Source: CAKZYD01 sp039814715 | GTDB taxonomy: Bacteria > Pseudomonadota > Alphaproteobacteria > Sphingomonadales > CAKZYD01 | NCBI GenBank assembly: GCA_039814715.1 | Contig: JBCCAR010000005.1 | Coordinates: forward strand, 48,796-112,795 | Direction of reading: 5' to 3' | DNA: 64,000 nucleotides | Shown: in pieces, positions 1-7,112 of the stretch | Position numbering within the stretch: position 1 is the stretch's first letter | How the letters are laid out: each line of letters opens with the position of its first letter | Made by a program: the position numbers and the translations under genes | Notes under the pieces: model-generated | Seen by the model: only the letters and a program-made list of their open reading frames with translations | Database searches by the model: none | Told to the model about the DNA's origin: nothing

Positions 1-278
1 TCGACTGTAATCAATAGGTCTGCAGGCGAGAACTCACCCTCCGCTTTAATACGTTCTATTAAGGCGTCCGCACCTGCCTCAATGCGGTTGACCTTAATGC
101 CAGTCTGCGCTCTGAAATCTTCATACAGCGCCAAGTCGGTATCATAGTGGCGGGAGGAGTAAAGGTTCACAACGCCAGCGCTAGGCGCTTCCACGCGCTC
201 ATCCGCGCCCATGGCGAATACGTGTGTGATCGTCAACATGCCGGCGGCGACCGTAGCGAGAAAAAAACGGACAGACAT
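1..278 (-). CDS. fbpA: Fe(3+) ABC transporter substrate-binding protein, partial (C-terminus beyond window start)
   Basis: This is the periplasmic ferric-iron-binding component of an FbpABC-type importer. Only the first 92 codons are in the window, and the gene runs off the left edge. The start ATG at 276-278 follows an AGGA ribosome site and gives a signal peptide (MSVRFFLATVAAGML, cleavage after an FAMG/A-type site). The mature N-terminus, VNLYSSRHYDTD near residue 41, is the characteristic opening of the FbpA/FutA family, in which Tyr residues help coordinate iron. It lies directly downstream of the ATPase gene fbpC on the same strand, with a Fur-box-like dyad in the 76-bp gap. The family call is strong; iron as substrate is known for the family and is supported by the Fur-like site. 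Confidence 0.9.
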   Translation of the reverse strand, partial: MSVRFFLATVAAGMLTITHVFAMGADERVEAPSAGVVNLYSSRHYDTDLALYEDFRAQTGIKVNRIEAGADALIERIKAEGEFSPADLLITV

Positions 279-305
279 AAAACAGTTCCTAAAACATTTT
301 AATAT

Positions 306-320
306 TGCTAACTATTCGCA
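306..320. promoter_or_regulatory. Candidate Fur box upstream of fbpA
   Basis: The 15-mer TGCTAACTATTCGCA is a 7-1-7 dyad, the geometry of a Fur box (TGATAAT-N-ATTATCA). On the fbpA strand it reads TGCGAATAGTTAGCA. A slightly longer symmetry, TATTGC-N9-GCAATA, spans 303-323. It sits 28 bp upstream of the fbpA start and just after the fbpC stop, so it would repress fbpA when iron is replete. No footprint is available; the call rests on geometry and on the iron-uptake context. Confidence 0.6.
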
Positions 321-354
321 ATAGTAGAAATCTGCTTTTATCAATCTGGCTCGC

Positions 355-1401
355 TTATGCAACTGTTGATGTCACTTTTGGAAAAGCAAAGACACTGTTT
401 GCGCGGGGCACGCATTGTACGCTGTCACCTGGGTTAACGCCTTGCGGCTCGGGCGTGAGGGCTATGAGCCGCTCGCCGTTGGCTTCAATCGCGTAGCTGT
501 ATTGGCCGCGCAGCATACGGTAGTCAGTCACGGTAGCGCTGCCTGCCTCACTGGACTTTAAGCGGACATCGTGAGCGCGAATGGCAAGATCGAGCTCGGC
601 ATGATCAGGGCGGGGCGCACGCAAGACCTCAGCGGGCCAAGCACCAAATGGCGTCTCAAGCGCGCCATCTTTATATCGACCGCTCAGCGCCTGGGCTTCA
701 CTGATGAGCGCTGCAACAGCGAGGCTAGCTGGCGCGTCATAGAGTGATTGCGGCGGCCCGGCTTGCAGCACGGTACCCTCAGAGAGCACCACAATCTCAT
801 CAGCCATCTCCAGCGCTTCTTCAGGATCATGCGTGACCAGCATGACCACACGCGCACTGTCTTTTAACATCGCGCGGGTTTGGAGGCGCAGGCCGCGCCG
901 CAGCAGAATATCAATATTCGCGAAGGGTTCATCCAGCAACATGACTCTGGGCGCCGGTGCGAGCGCCCTGGCTAAAGCGACACGCTGCTGCTGGCCTCCA
1001 GAGAGCATGTGCGGATAGCGATCTGCGAAGTTGGATAAGCCAACTTGCTCAAGCAGGGTGTTGATAATGCTGTCTTTTTCCCGCATGCCGCGCAGACCGA
1101 AGGCGATATTCGCCCGTACCGTCATATGCGCAAAAAGCGCCCCTTCTTGAAACACCACGCCAACCGGGCGCTGCTCCGGCGGCGGCGAAAACGCGCTATC
1201 AGCGAGTGTCTCGTCCCCCAGCATAACCGCCCCAGCCTGGAGCGGCAAAATGCCGGCCGCCAGTTTCATCAAAGTTGTCTTACCGCAGCCCGACGCGCCA
1301 AGAAGGCAGGTGATACGGCCAGCGCGCGCCTCAAAGCTGACGTCCGATAAAACCGGAACGGCGTCATAGCGATGGCTGACAGCGCGGAATTCCAGGCTCA
1401 C
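355..1401 (-). CDS. fbpC: Fe(3+) ABC transporter ATP-binding protein
   Basis: This is the cytoplasmic ATPase of the ferric iron importer, 348 aa. Residues 1-240 form the ABC domain: Walker A GASGCGKTT (about residue 36), Q-loop VVFQEGALF, signature LSGGQQQRV (about 135) and Walker B VMLLDEPFAN. Residues 250-348 form a TOBE-like regulatory domain, as in the CysA/FbpC/PotA family. The start codon is GTG. It is followed by fbpA on the same strand and is divergent from the permease gene fbpB, with 137 bp between them. Splitting fbpB from fbpA/fbpC is less common than an fbpABC operon. Assignment to iron rather than another oxyanion or polyamine rests on the fbpA neighbour. Confidence 0.9.
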   Translation of the reverse strand: MSLEFRAVSHRYDAVPVLSDVSFEARAGRITCLLGASGCGKTTLMKLAAGILPLQAGAVMLGDETLADSAFSPPPEQRPVGVVFQEGALFAHMTVRANIAFGLRGMREKDSIINTLLEQVGLSNFADRYPHMLSGGQQQRVALARALAPAPRVMLLDEPFANIDILLRRGLRLQTRAMLKDSARVVMLVTHDPEEALEMADEIVVLSEGTVLQAGPPQSLYDAPASLAVAALISEAQALSGRYKDGALETPFGAWPAEVLRAPRPDHAELDLAIRAHDVRLKSSEAGSATVTDYRMLRGQYSYAIEANGERLIALTPEPQGVNPGDSVQCVPRANSVFAFPKVTSTVA

Positions 1402-1538
1402 TGGCGGCGCATCCTTTGTTGTGGGTCCGCCAGGGGTTATAAGCGTGCTGGCGGGCAGGTCAAAGCTTTCGCTGCAGGCGCGGCGGCGCTATGGTGCTCG
1501 CCAGTCATCCGGCCCTCTTTTTGCGATAGTTTTCAGCC

Positions 1539-3191
1539 TTGCCCTCTACTTCACCACACCCTGCCTTGCGGCGCCGCTTTGGGCGCCTTGGCGGCCTGCG
1601 TATCGCCGCAGTGATCATAGGCCTTTTGGCTTTGGTGCCCATCGCAGCAATTGCGCTCTCCATCACCACGCCGGGCGGTGCTGGCTGGCGTCATTTGGCA
1701 GAGACGAATTTGCGCAGCTACATCTCCAATTCGCTCAGCCTTATGGCGATTACCGGCGCCCTGTCTTTAACAATGGGCGTGTGTACGGCTTGGTTGGTCA
1801 CAGCAACGCGTTTTCCTGGCCGGCGCGCGCTGGAGGCGGCCCTGGTGCTTCCGCTGGCCGCACCCGGCTACATCATTGCTTATGTCTATACGGATTTGCT
1901 GGCCGTTTCGGGCCCGGTTCAAACCGCTGCGCGCGCTCTTTTCGGTATCGAAACAATCACTCCCGTCTTGCCAGACATTCGCTCTCTTTTTGGCGCCGGG
2001 CTCATGCTGGCGCTGGTGCTCTATCCTTATGTGTATCTGCTAGCCCGCGCGGCTTTTCTGCAGCAATCCGCCAGCGCCTATGTGGCCGCCCGCACCCTGG
2101 GCGCGAGCGCCTGGCGCGCTTTCTACCGTGTCGCCTTGCCAAGCGCGCGGCCCGCCATTGCTGGCGGGGCTGCACTTGTACTCATGGAAACGCTCGCCGA
2201 TTTCGGGGTGGCGGATTATTTCGCAATTCCCACATTTGCCACCGGCATATACCGCACCTGGCTGGGCCTTGGGGAGATTACTGCAGCACTGAAACTGGCC
2301 GCGATCATGCTTGTTTTCGTCGCGCTGCTTGTAGGCGCAGAGGCCGCTGCGCGCCGCGGCAGGGTCGACGATGGCGCCCGATCCGGCAGTATGCTTGAAC
2401 CCGCGCCGCTTACCGGATGGCGCGCTTTTACCGCTTTAGCAGCGTGCGCGCTGCCCGTGCTGTTTGGCTTTGTCATCCCAACAGCTATTTTGCTGCTATA
2501 CGCGGTCACGCAGGGCGATCCGGCCAGCCTGGCCGATTTTGCTGGTTACAGCTGGACGAGCGCGAGAGTGGCCATCATTACAGCTCTGCTCGCAGCGCTC
2601 TTTGCAACCCTGCTGGCCTATACCCAAAGACTACAGCCGCCAAAGCCGCTGCGCATCTTAACCCGTGCGGCCACCCTAGGCTACGCGCTGCCCGGCACGT
2701 TGCTCGCGGTTGGTTTGCTGGGGCCGGTCGGCGGGTTAGACCGCTGGCTGACTGGCGCGGCGCGCGATCTTGGGCTGTGGGATAGCGGCCTCATTCTAAG
2801 CGGCACCGCCGCGCTTCTCATATACGCTTATCTGATCCGCTTTCTCACCGTCAGTTACAACACCATCGGCGCTGCACTCACCAAAGTGGCGCCAGCGACA
2901 GACGCCGCCGCACGCACATTAGGGGCCGGCCAAGCACGCCTCATTACGCAGATACACCTGCCGCTCATCCGCCCCGGCCTTGCAGCAGCTCTTTTGCTGG
3001 TATTTGTGGATGTCATGCGCGAACTGCCGGCAACGCTCATCTTGCGCCCTTTCAATATGGAAACACTGGCCACGCGGGTGTACCGCCTGGCTAGTGATGA
3101 GCGCCTTGCCGAAGCCTCAACCGCCGCCCTTGCCATTATCATCATAGGATTGGTGCCGACCCTTCTGCTGAACCGTGTGGGCCGCAAGTAG
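1539..3191 (+). CDS. fbpB: Fe(3+) ABC transporter permease (fused two-domain)
   Basis: This is the inner-membrane channel of the ferric iron importer, 550 aa, the usual size for FbpB-type permeases that carry two fused permease halves. About 12 hydrophobic segments are visible. Each half has an EAA-type coupling loop: AARTLGASAWRAFYRVALPSA near residue 190 and AARTLGAGQARLITQIHLP near 465. The first possible start after an in-frame stop at 1527 is the TTG at 1539; the TTG at 1566 is an alternative. It is transcribed away from fbpC and fbpA. No Fur-like site was seen in the 1402-1538 gap, so it may be expressed separately or at a basal level. Confidence 0.9.
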   Translation: MPSTSPHPALRRRFGRLGGLRIAAVIIGLLALVPIAAIALSITTPGGAGWRHLAETNLRSYISNSLSLMAITGALSLTMGVCTAWLVTATRFPGRRALEAALVLPLAAPGYIIAYVYTDLLAVSGPVQTAARALFGIETITPVLPDIRSLFGAGLMLALVLYPYVYLLARAAFLQQSASAYVAARTLGASAWRAFYRVALPSARPAIAGGAALVLMETLADFGVADYFAIPTFATGIYRTWLGLGEITAALKLAAIMLVFVALLVGAEAAARRGRVDDGARSGSMLEPAPLTGWRAFTALAACALPVLFGFVIPTAILLLYAVTQGDPASLADFAGYSWTSARVAIITALLAALFATLLAYTQRLQPPKPLRILTRAATLGYALPGTLLAVGLLGPVGGLDRWLTGAARDLGLWDSGLILSGTAALLIYAYLIRFLTVSYNTIGAALTKVAPATDAAARTLGAGQARLITQIHLPLIRPGLAAALLLVFVDVMRELPATLILRPFNMETLATRVYRLASDERLAEASTAALAIIIIGLVPTLLLNRVGRK

Positions 3192-3284
3192 GTGCGGCAG
3201 CACGCGATAAAGTACGGCGCGTGTCACAAGAAACCTGTAGAAAAGCCAAATGGTCTCAAGCAGCACGAAGCGCGATAGACCAAC

Positions 3285-3320
3285 ATATAATGGTGCGGGG
3301 TAGAGGTGAGGCCTCGAACC
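3285..3320 (-). repeat. Degenerate second copy of a tRNA 3' tail
   Basis: ATATAATGGTGC at 3285-3296 is identical to 3363-3374, which covers the CCA end and downstream flank of the tRNA-Leu. CTCGAACC at 3313-3320 repeats the T-loop bases at 3386-3393. The spacing between the two blocks is 16 instead of 11 bases and no acceptor or T-stem pairs properly, so this is a remnant and not a functional tRNA. It could be a decayed tandem tRNA or the scar of an integration event at the tRNA 3' end. Confidence 0.45.
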
Positions 3321-3368
3321 AAAATAAACGTGCTCAAGTAGCGCGGCCGCGCGTTAGCACAAATATAA

Positions 3369-3456
3369 TGGTGCCCAGAAGAGGACTCGAACCTCCACGT
3401 CCATAAAGGACACTAGCACCTGAAGCTAGCGCGTCTACCAATTCCGCCATCTGGGC
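3369..3456 (-). tRNA. tRNA-Leu (anticodon CAG)
   Basis: Read on the minus strand, the sequence folds as a class II tRNA. The acceptor is GCCCAGA/TCTGGGC with discriminator A. The D-arm contains AATTGGTAGAC. The anticodon stem-loop is CTAGC-TTCAGGT-GCTAG with anticodon CAG, which reads CUG leucine codons. A long variable arm (TGTCCTTTATGGACG) and a T-loop GGTTCGAGTCC follow. The 3' CCA is encoded at 3369-3371, giving 88 nt in total. Confidence 0.95.
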
Positions 3457-3476
3457 TTTGTGCGATGAGTGGGCGC

Positions 3477-3505
3477 TGGTAGCCTTTTTTTGGCGGGTGC
3501 GTCAA
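3477..3505 (-). promoter_or_regulatory. Candidate promoter of tRNA-Leu
   Basis: On the minus strand, TTGACG (3500-3505) is followed after 17 bases by CTACCA (3477-3482) and then a GC-rich discriminator, with the mature tRNA beginning at 3456. The -35 is close to consensus and the -10 is weak, which is common for stable-RNA promoters of alphaproteobacteria. Confidence 0.45.
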
Positions 3506-3626
3506 GCGCGGAAGTGTTTTGTGGCATCGCGCGTGGTGAGGCGCTGCGCCACCTTTACGGCGGGTGGGTGCATGGCTACATAGATGGCGACATCATTCTT
3601 GATTCTCAAGTGAGGCGAACACAGCC

Positions 3627-4571
3627 ATGGCGCAGCAGCTCTACACCGTGATCGGCGGATCAGGCTTTATTGGGCGCTATATCGTCCAAGACTTAGCAGA
3701 AGCGGGCCACCGGGTGCGCGTGGGTGTGCGCAGCCCCAATCAAGCGCTATTTTTAAAGCCGCTTGGGGCTGTGGGCCAGGTGCTGCCCATGGCAGCCAGC
3801 GTTTTAAATGAAGACTCAATTGCGCGCGCGGTGGATGGCGCTGACGGCGTCATCAATCTAGTGGGCATTCTGCACGGCAATACCAATCAGTTTGAGACCA
3901 TTCAAACCGGCGGCGCTGAGCGGGTAGCCCGCTTGGCCAAAGCAGCTGGCGCGAAACGCTTTGTGCAGATGTCTGCCATTGGCGCAGATGCAGATAGCGA
4001 GGTTGATTATGCCCGCACCAAAGGCGAAGGCGAGCAGGCGGTCTTAGAAGCCTTCCCCGAAGCGACCATATTGCGGCCTTCGATCGTGATCGGCCCGGAA
4101 GATCAATTTATGAACCGCTTTGGCGATATGGCCCGCAAGAGCCCGTTCATGCCGCTGATCTGCGGGAAGAGCCGCTTTCAGCCTGTTTATGTGTGCGATG
4201 TCGCGCAGGCGGCCTTTAAGGCCCTGACGAGCGATGCCTATCAAGGCCAGACCTACGAACTCGGCGGGCCGCAGACATACAGCTTTAAAGAGCTGCTATC
4301 CTACATCATGGACGAGACCATGCATAAGCGTCCCTTCCTGCCAATCCCGACCGCGATTGCGGAAATTCAAGGCGCCATTATGGGCCTGCTGCCCAATCCG
4401 CCACTCACCCGCGGGCAGGTGAAGATGCTGCAAAATGACAATGTGGTATCGGGCAGTGCGCTGGGGCTGGCTGATTTTGCTATTGAGCCAACACCCATGG
4501 AAAGCATCGCGCCAAGCTACTTAGTGCGCTACCGCCCGCATGGCCGCTTTTCCAAAAAAGACGCAGCTTAA
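3627..4571 (+). CDS. NDUFA9-like NAD(P)-binding SDR protein
   Basis: This 314-aa protein belongs to the atypical/extended short-chain dehydrogenase family related to the NDUFA9 accessory subunit of complex I and to NmrA-like proteins. The N-terminal Rossmann motif is IGGSGFIGRYIV (residues 8-19). RVGVRSPNQA follows as the cofactor-specificity strand, then INLVGIL and a region around KGEGEQAVLE. In alphaproteobacteria this family is usually annotated as complex I NDUFA9 subunit family protein, and the catalytic Tyr-Lys pair of true SDR enzymes is not obvious, so a structural or redox-sensing role is possible. It converges on uppP with a 4-bp overlap of stop regions. A start at 3627 is supported by the conserved N-terminus. 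Confidence 0.85.
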   Translation: MAQQLYTVIGGSGFIGRYIVQDLAEAGHRVRVGVRSPNQALFLKPLGAVGQVLPMAASVLNEDSIARAVDGADGVINLVGILHGNTNQFETIQTGGAERVARLAKAAGAKRFVQMSAIGADADSEVDYARTKGEGEQAVLEAFPEATILRPSIVIGPEDQFMNRFGDMARKSPFMPLICGKSRFQPVYVCDVAQAAFKALTSDAYQGQTYELGGPQTYSFKELLSYIMDETMHKRPFLPIPTAIAEIQGAIMGLLPNPPLTRGQVKMLQNDNVVSGSALGLADFAIEPTPMESIAPSYLVRYRPHGRFSKKDAA

Positions 4572-5377
4572 ACAAACCACCACAGCAAAAATACGCCAAG
4601 CGCCACGCGGTAGACGACAAACAGCGTCATAGACGCGCTTTCAAGCCAGCGCATTAAGAAGTGGATGGCGGCGAGAGCGGAGAGGAACGCAAGCGCGGCG
4701 GCAATGGCCATATCAGCTGTGATCGCCGTACCCGTTTCAGCCACATCGAGCCCTAGCAGGAGCCCAGCGGCAGCAATGGTCGGCATGGACATGAGCATGG
4801 AAAAGCGCGCGGCTTCTGGCCTGGTATAGCCCAAGGCGCGCGCCGCCGTCATTGTCGTTCCGGCACGGCTGGCGCCGGGGATGAGCGCAGTGACCTGGGC
4901 GAGGCCGATAAGGAGCGTGTGGTTCACGCTAAGATTAGACACTTGGCGCACACGCGGCGCCGCCATATCGGCCCAGTAGAGCAGAATGCCAAAGCCGATG
5001 GAAGCAGCAGCGATGATCAGTGGATCGCGCAGCTGTTCGTCAAAGCCGAGTGTTTTAAGCGCTAACCCTGCGATGACGACTGGAACCGTCGCTAGCACCA
5101 GCAGCCAAAAGAGACGCTTATTGCCTGCAGCCTCTGACGAGCCGTTGGCGAGACCAAGTGTCGCGACAGCGCCCCAGCCCAGGCGAACCACTTCGCTCCT
5201 AAAATAGAGGAGGACCGCTCCCAAAGTCCCCACATGGACGGCGATATCCATGGCGAGGCCTTGATCTTCCCAGTCCGTCATTTGCGGTACCAAAATCAGG
5301 TGTCCGGAAGAGGAAATTGGCAGGAATTCCGTGATTCCCTGCACTAGCGCAAGCACTGTCAGTTGTAAGAGTGACAT
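4568..5377 (-). CDS. uppP: Undecaprenyl-diphosphate phosphatase
   Basis: This integral membrane enzyme dephosphorylates undecaprenyl diphosphate to recycle the lipid carrier for peptidoglycan and other envelope polymers. The length of 269 aa from the chosen ATG fits the family. The two signature regions are present: QGITEFLPISSSGHL near residues 14-28, and PGASRAGTTMTAARALGY near residues 160-178 with the catalytic Arg/Ser cluster. About eight hydrophobic helices are visible. An in-frame ATG ten codons upstream (5405-5407) would give a longer N-terminus, but family members start at MSLLQ or similar. It ends 4 bp inside the convergent NDUFA9-like gene. Confidence 0.95.
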   Translation of the reverse strand: MSLLQLTVLALVQGITEFLPISSSGHLILVPQMTDWEDQGLAMDIAVHVGTLGAVLLYFRSEVVRLGWGAVATLGLANGSSEAAGNKRLFWLLVLATVPVVIAGLALKTLGFDEQLRDPLIIAAASIGFGILLYWADMAAPRVRQVSNLSVNHTLLIGLAQVTALIPGASRAGTTMTAARALGYTRPEAARFSMLMSMPTIAAAGLLLGLDVAETGTAITADMAIAAALAFLSALAAIHFLMRWLESASMTLFVVYRVALGVFLLWWFV

Positions 5378-5654
5378 CGGATATTGGCCCCTAAGGTAAG
5401 GCGTCACGTTAAATCACAAGCGTTAGAGAAACCCTAGCGCGAATCATCTAGGCCTTTCCTATATAATGGTCAGGAAAGCTGACCTTTATCGGCTTAAGCG
5501 CTGGACTCTTGGCGCATGTCTGCTATCTACGGTGCATAGGCTGCAGCCATGCTGGGCCAATTAAGGCGAATAACGCGCACCAATGCCGCCCGCGATATAG
5601 CAGGCAGCAGCCTTCTTTGTGCCGCGCCGATCAACAAAGAGGACATGAAGACCG

Positions 5655-7106
5655 ATGAGCGAAAAAGATATGTTGCAGTTCGTCCGGGTCGAAAAAGAAA
5701 TGCCTGAAAAGCGCGACGCCGGAGAGCGGCGCGAGGATTTCCACGAAATTTATCAAGAGTTCATTGAGGTCAAAGCTGAAGAGCAGGCCAGCCGCTGCAG
5801 CCAATGCGGTGTGCCTTTCTGCCAAGTGCACTGCCCGCTGCACAATAACATCCCAGATTGGCTCAAGCTCACAGCAGAGGGGCGGTTGGAAGAAGCTTAT
5901 GAGGTCTCTTCGGCCACCAACAACATGCCCGAAATTTGTGGCCGCATTTGCCCGCAGGACCGCCTATGCGAAGGCAATTGCGTGATCGAGAAAGGGTTCG
6001 AATCTGTCACGATCGGATCCGTTGAGAAGTACATCACAGACACCGCGTGGGACAATGGCTGGGTCAAGCCCGTTGTGCCGCCGCGAGAGCGCACTGAAAG
6101 CATCGGCATCATCGGAGCCGGCCCGGCGGGCCTGGCAGCGGCAGAAGAAATGCGCCGCCGCGGCTACCAGGTGACCATCTATGACCGCTATGACCGGGCC
6201 GGCGGCTTGCTTATTTATGGCATCCCCAACTTCAAGCTAGAAAAAGACGTGGTCACGCGGCGCACGCAGCGCTTGGCCCAATCAAACATAACCTTCAAAC
6301 AGAACTTCGAAGTCGGCAAAGACGCAACCCTTGATGATTTACGCTCTGAGCACGACGCCATTTTGATTGCGACCGGCGTTTATAAAGCGCGCGATTTAGG
6401 CGGACCTGGTTCTGGCCTTGGCAACATCTTTCCCGCTATGGACTTTTTAACCGCCTCTAACCGCAAAGGCCTGGGCGATGATGTGCCAACCTTTGACGAC
6501 GGCACGCTCAATGCCGATGGCAAAGATATTGTGGTCATTGGCGGCGGGGACACCGCCATGGACTGTGTGCGCACCGCCGTACGCCAAGGGGCAAAGTCAG
6601 TCAAATGCCTGTATCGCCGCGACCGCCAAAATATGCCCGGCTCCATGCGCGAAGTCGATAATGCGGAAGAAGAAGGCGTTGAATTTAAATGGCTGCATGC
6701 GCCTGAAGCCTTCTTAGGAGATGACACCGTTACCCATGTGCGCGCGCAGCAAATGCGGCTTGCAGCGCCGGATGCGACGGGCCGGCAAAAGCCTGAGCCG
6801 GTAAAAGATGCGTCAAAAAATATAGAGGCCGACATCGTCATCAAAGCGCTTGGCTTTGATCCAGAAGACCTGCCTACCCTGTTTGATTGCCCGGACCTGC
6901 AAACCACCCGCTGGGGCACCATTCGCGTTGATCATAAAACCATGATGAGCAATTTAGACGGCGTCTTTGCCGCTGGCGACATTGTGCGCGGGGCCTCGCT
7001 CGTGGTGTGGGCCGTGAAAGATGGCCGCGACGCAGCAGACGCCATGCACGCCTATATCAAGGCCAATGCCAAGGCCGGCCAAGCCACCAAAGTGGCAGCG
7101 GAGTAA
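5655..7106 (+). CDS. gltD: Glutamate synthase small subunit (NADPH)
   Basis: This 483-aa subunit transfers electrons from NADPH through FAD and 4Fe-4S centres to the large subunit, for glutamine-dependent glutamate formation. The N-terminal cysteine-rich ferredoxin-like region is clear: CSQCGVPFCQVHCP (about residue 48) and CGRICPQDRLCEGNC (about residue 95). The FAD-binding site is IGIIGAGPAGLAAAEEM (about residue 149) and the NADPH site is IVVIGGGDTAMDCVRTA (about residue 290). A C-terminal AAGDIVRGASLVV closes the FAD pocket. It precedes gltB by 6 bp, so the two are one operon in the order small-large. The 250-bp region upstream contains a TATAAT at 5462-5467 but no convincing -35. Confidence 0.97.
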   Translation: MSEKDMLQFVRVEKEMPEKRDAGERREDFHEIYQEFIEVKAEEQASRCSQCGVPFCQVHCPLHNNIPDWLKLTAEGRLEEAYEVSSATNNMPEICGRICPQDRLCEGNCVIEKGFESVTIGSVEKYITDTAWDNGWVKPVVPPRERTESIGIIGAGPAGLAAAEEMRRRGYQVTIYDRYDRAGGLLIYGIPNFKLEKDVVTRRTQRLAQSNITFKQNFEVGKDATLDDLRSEHDAILIATGVYKARDLGGPGSGLGNIFPAMDFLTASNRKGLGDDVPTFDDGTLNADGKDIVVIGGGDTAMDCVRTAVRQGAKSVKCLYRRDRQNMPGSMREVDNAEEEGVEFKWLHAPEAFLGDDTVTHVRAQQMRLAAPDATGRQKPEPVKDASKNIEADIVIKALGFDPEDLPTLFDCPDLQTTRWGTIRVDHKTMMSNLDGVFAAGDIVRGASLVVWAVKDGRDAADAMHAYIKANAKAGQATKVAAE

Positions 7107-7112
7107 GCGATA

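Noticed and set aside
1421..2398. 325-aa open frame overlapping fbpB in another frame
   Set aside because: Composition is Arg/His/Cys-rich with no family pattern, and fbpB in the other frame has full permease motifs. It is a GC-driven shadow.
5462..5467. Perfect TATAAT upstream of gltD as a promoter
   Set aside because: No acceptable -35 is found at 16-18 bp spacing, so I do not claim the promoter.
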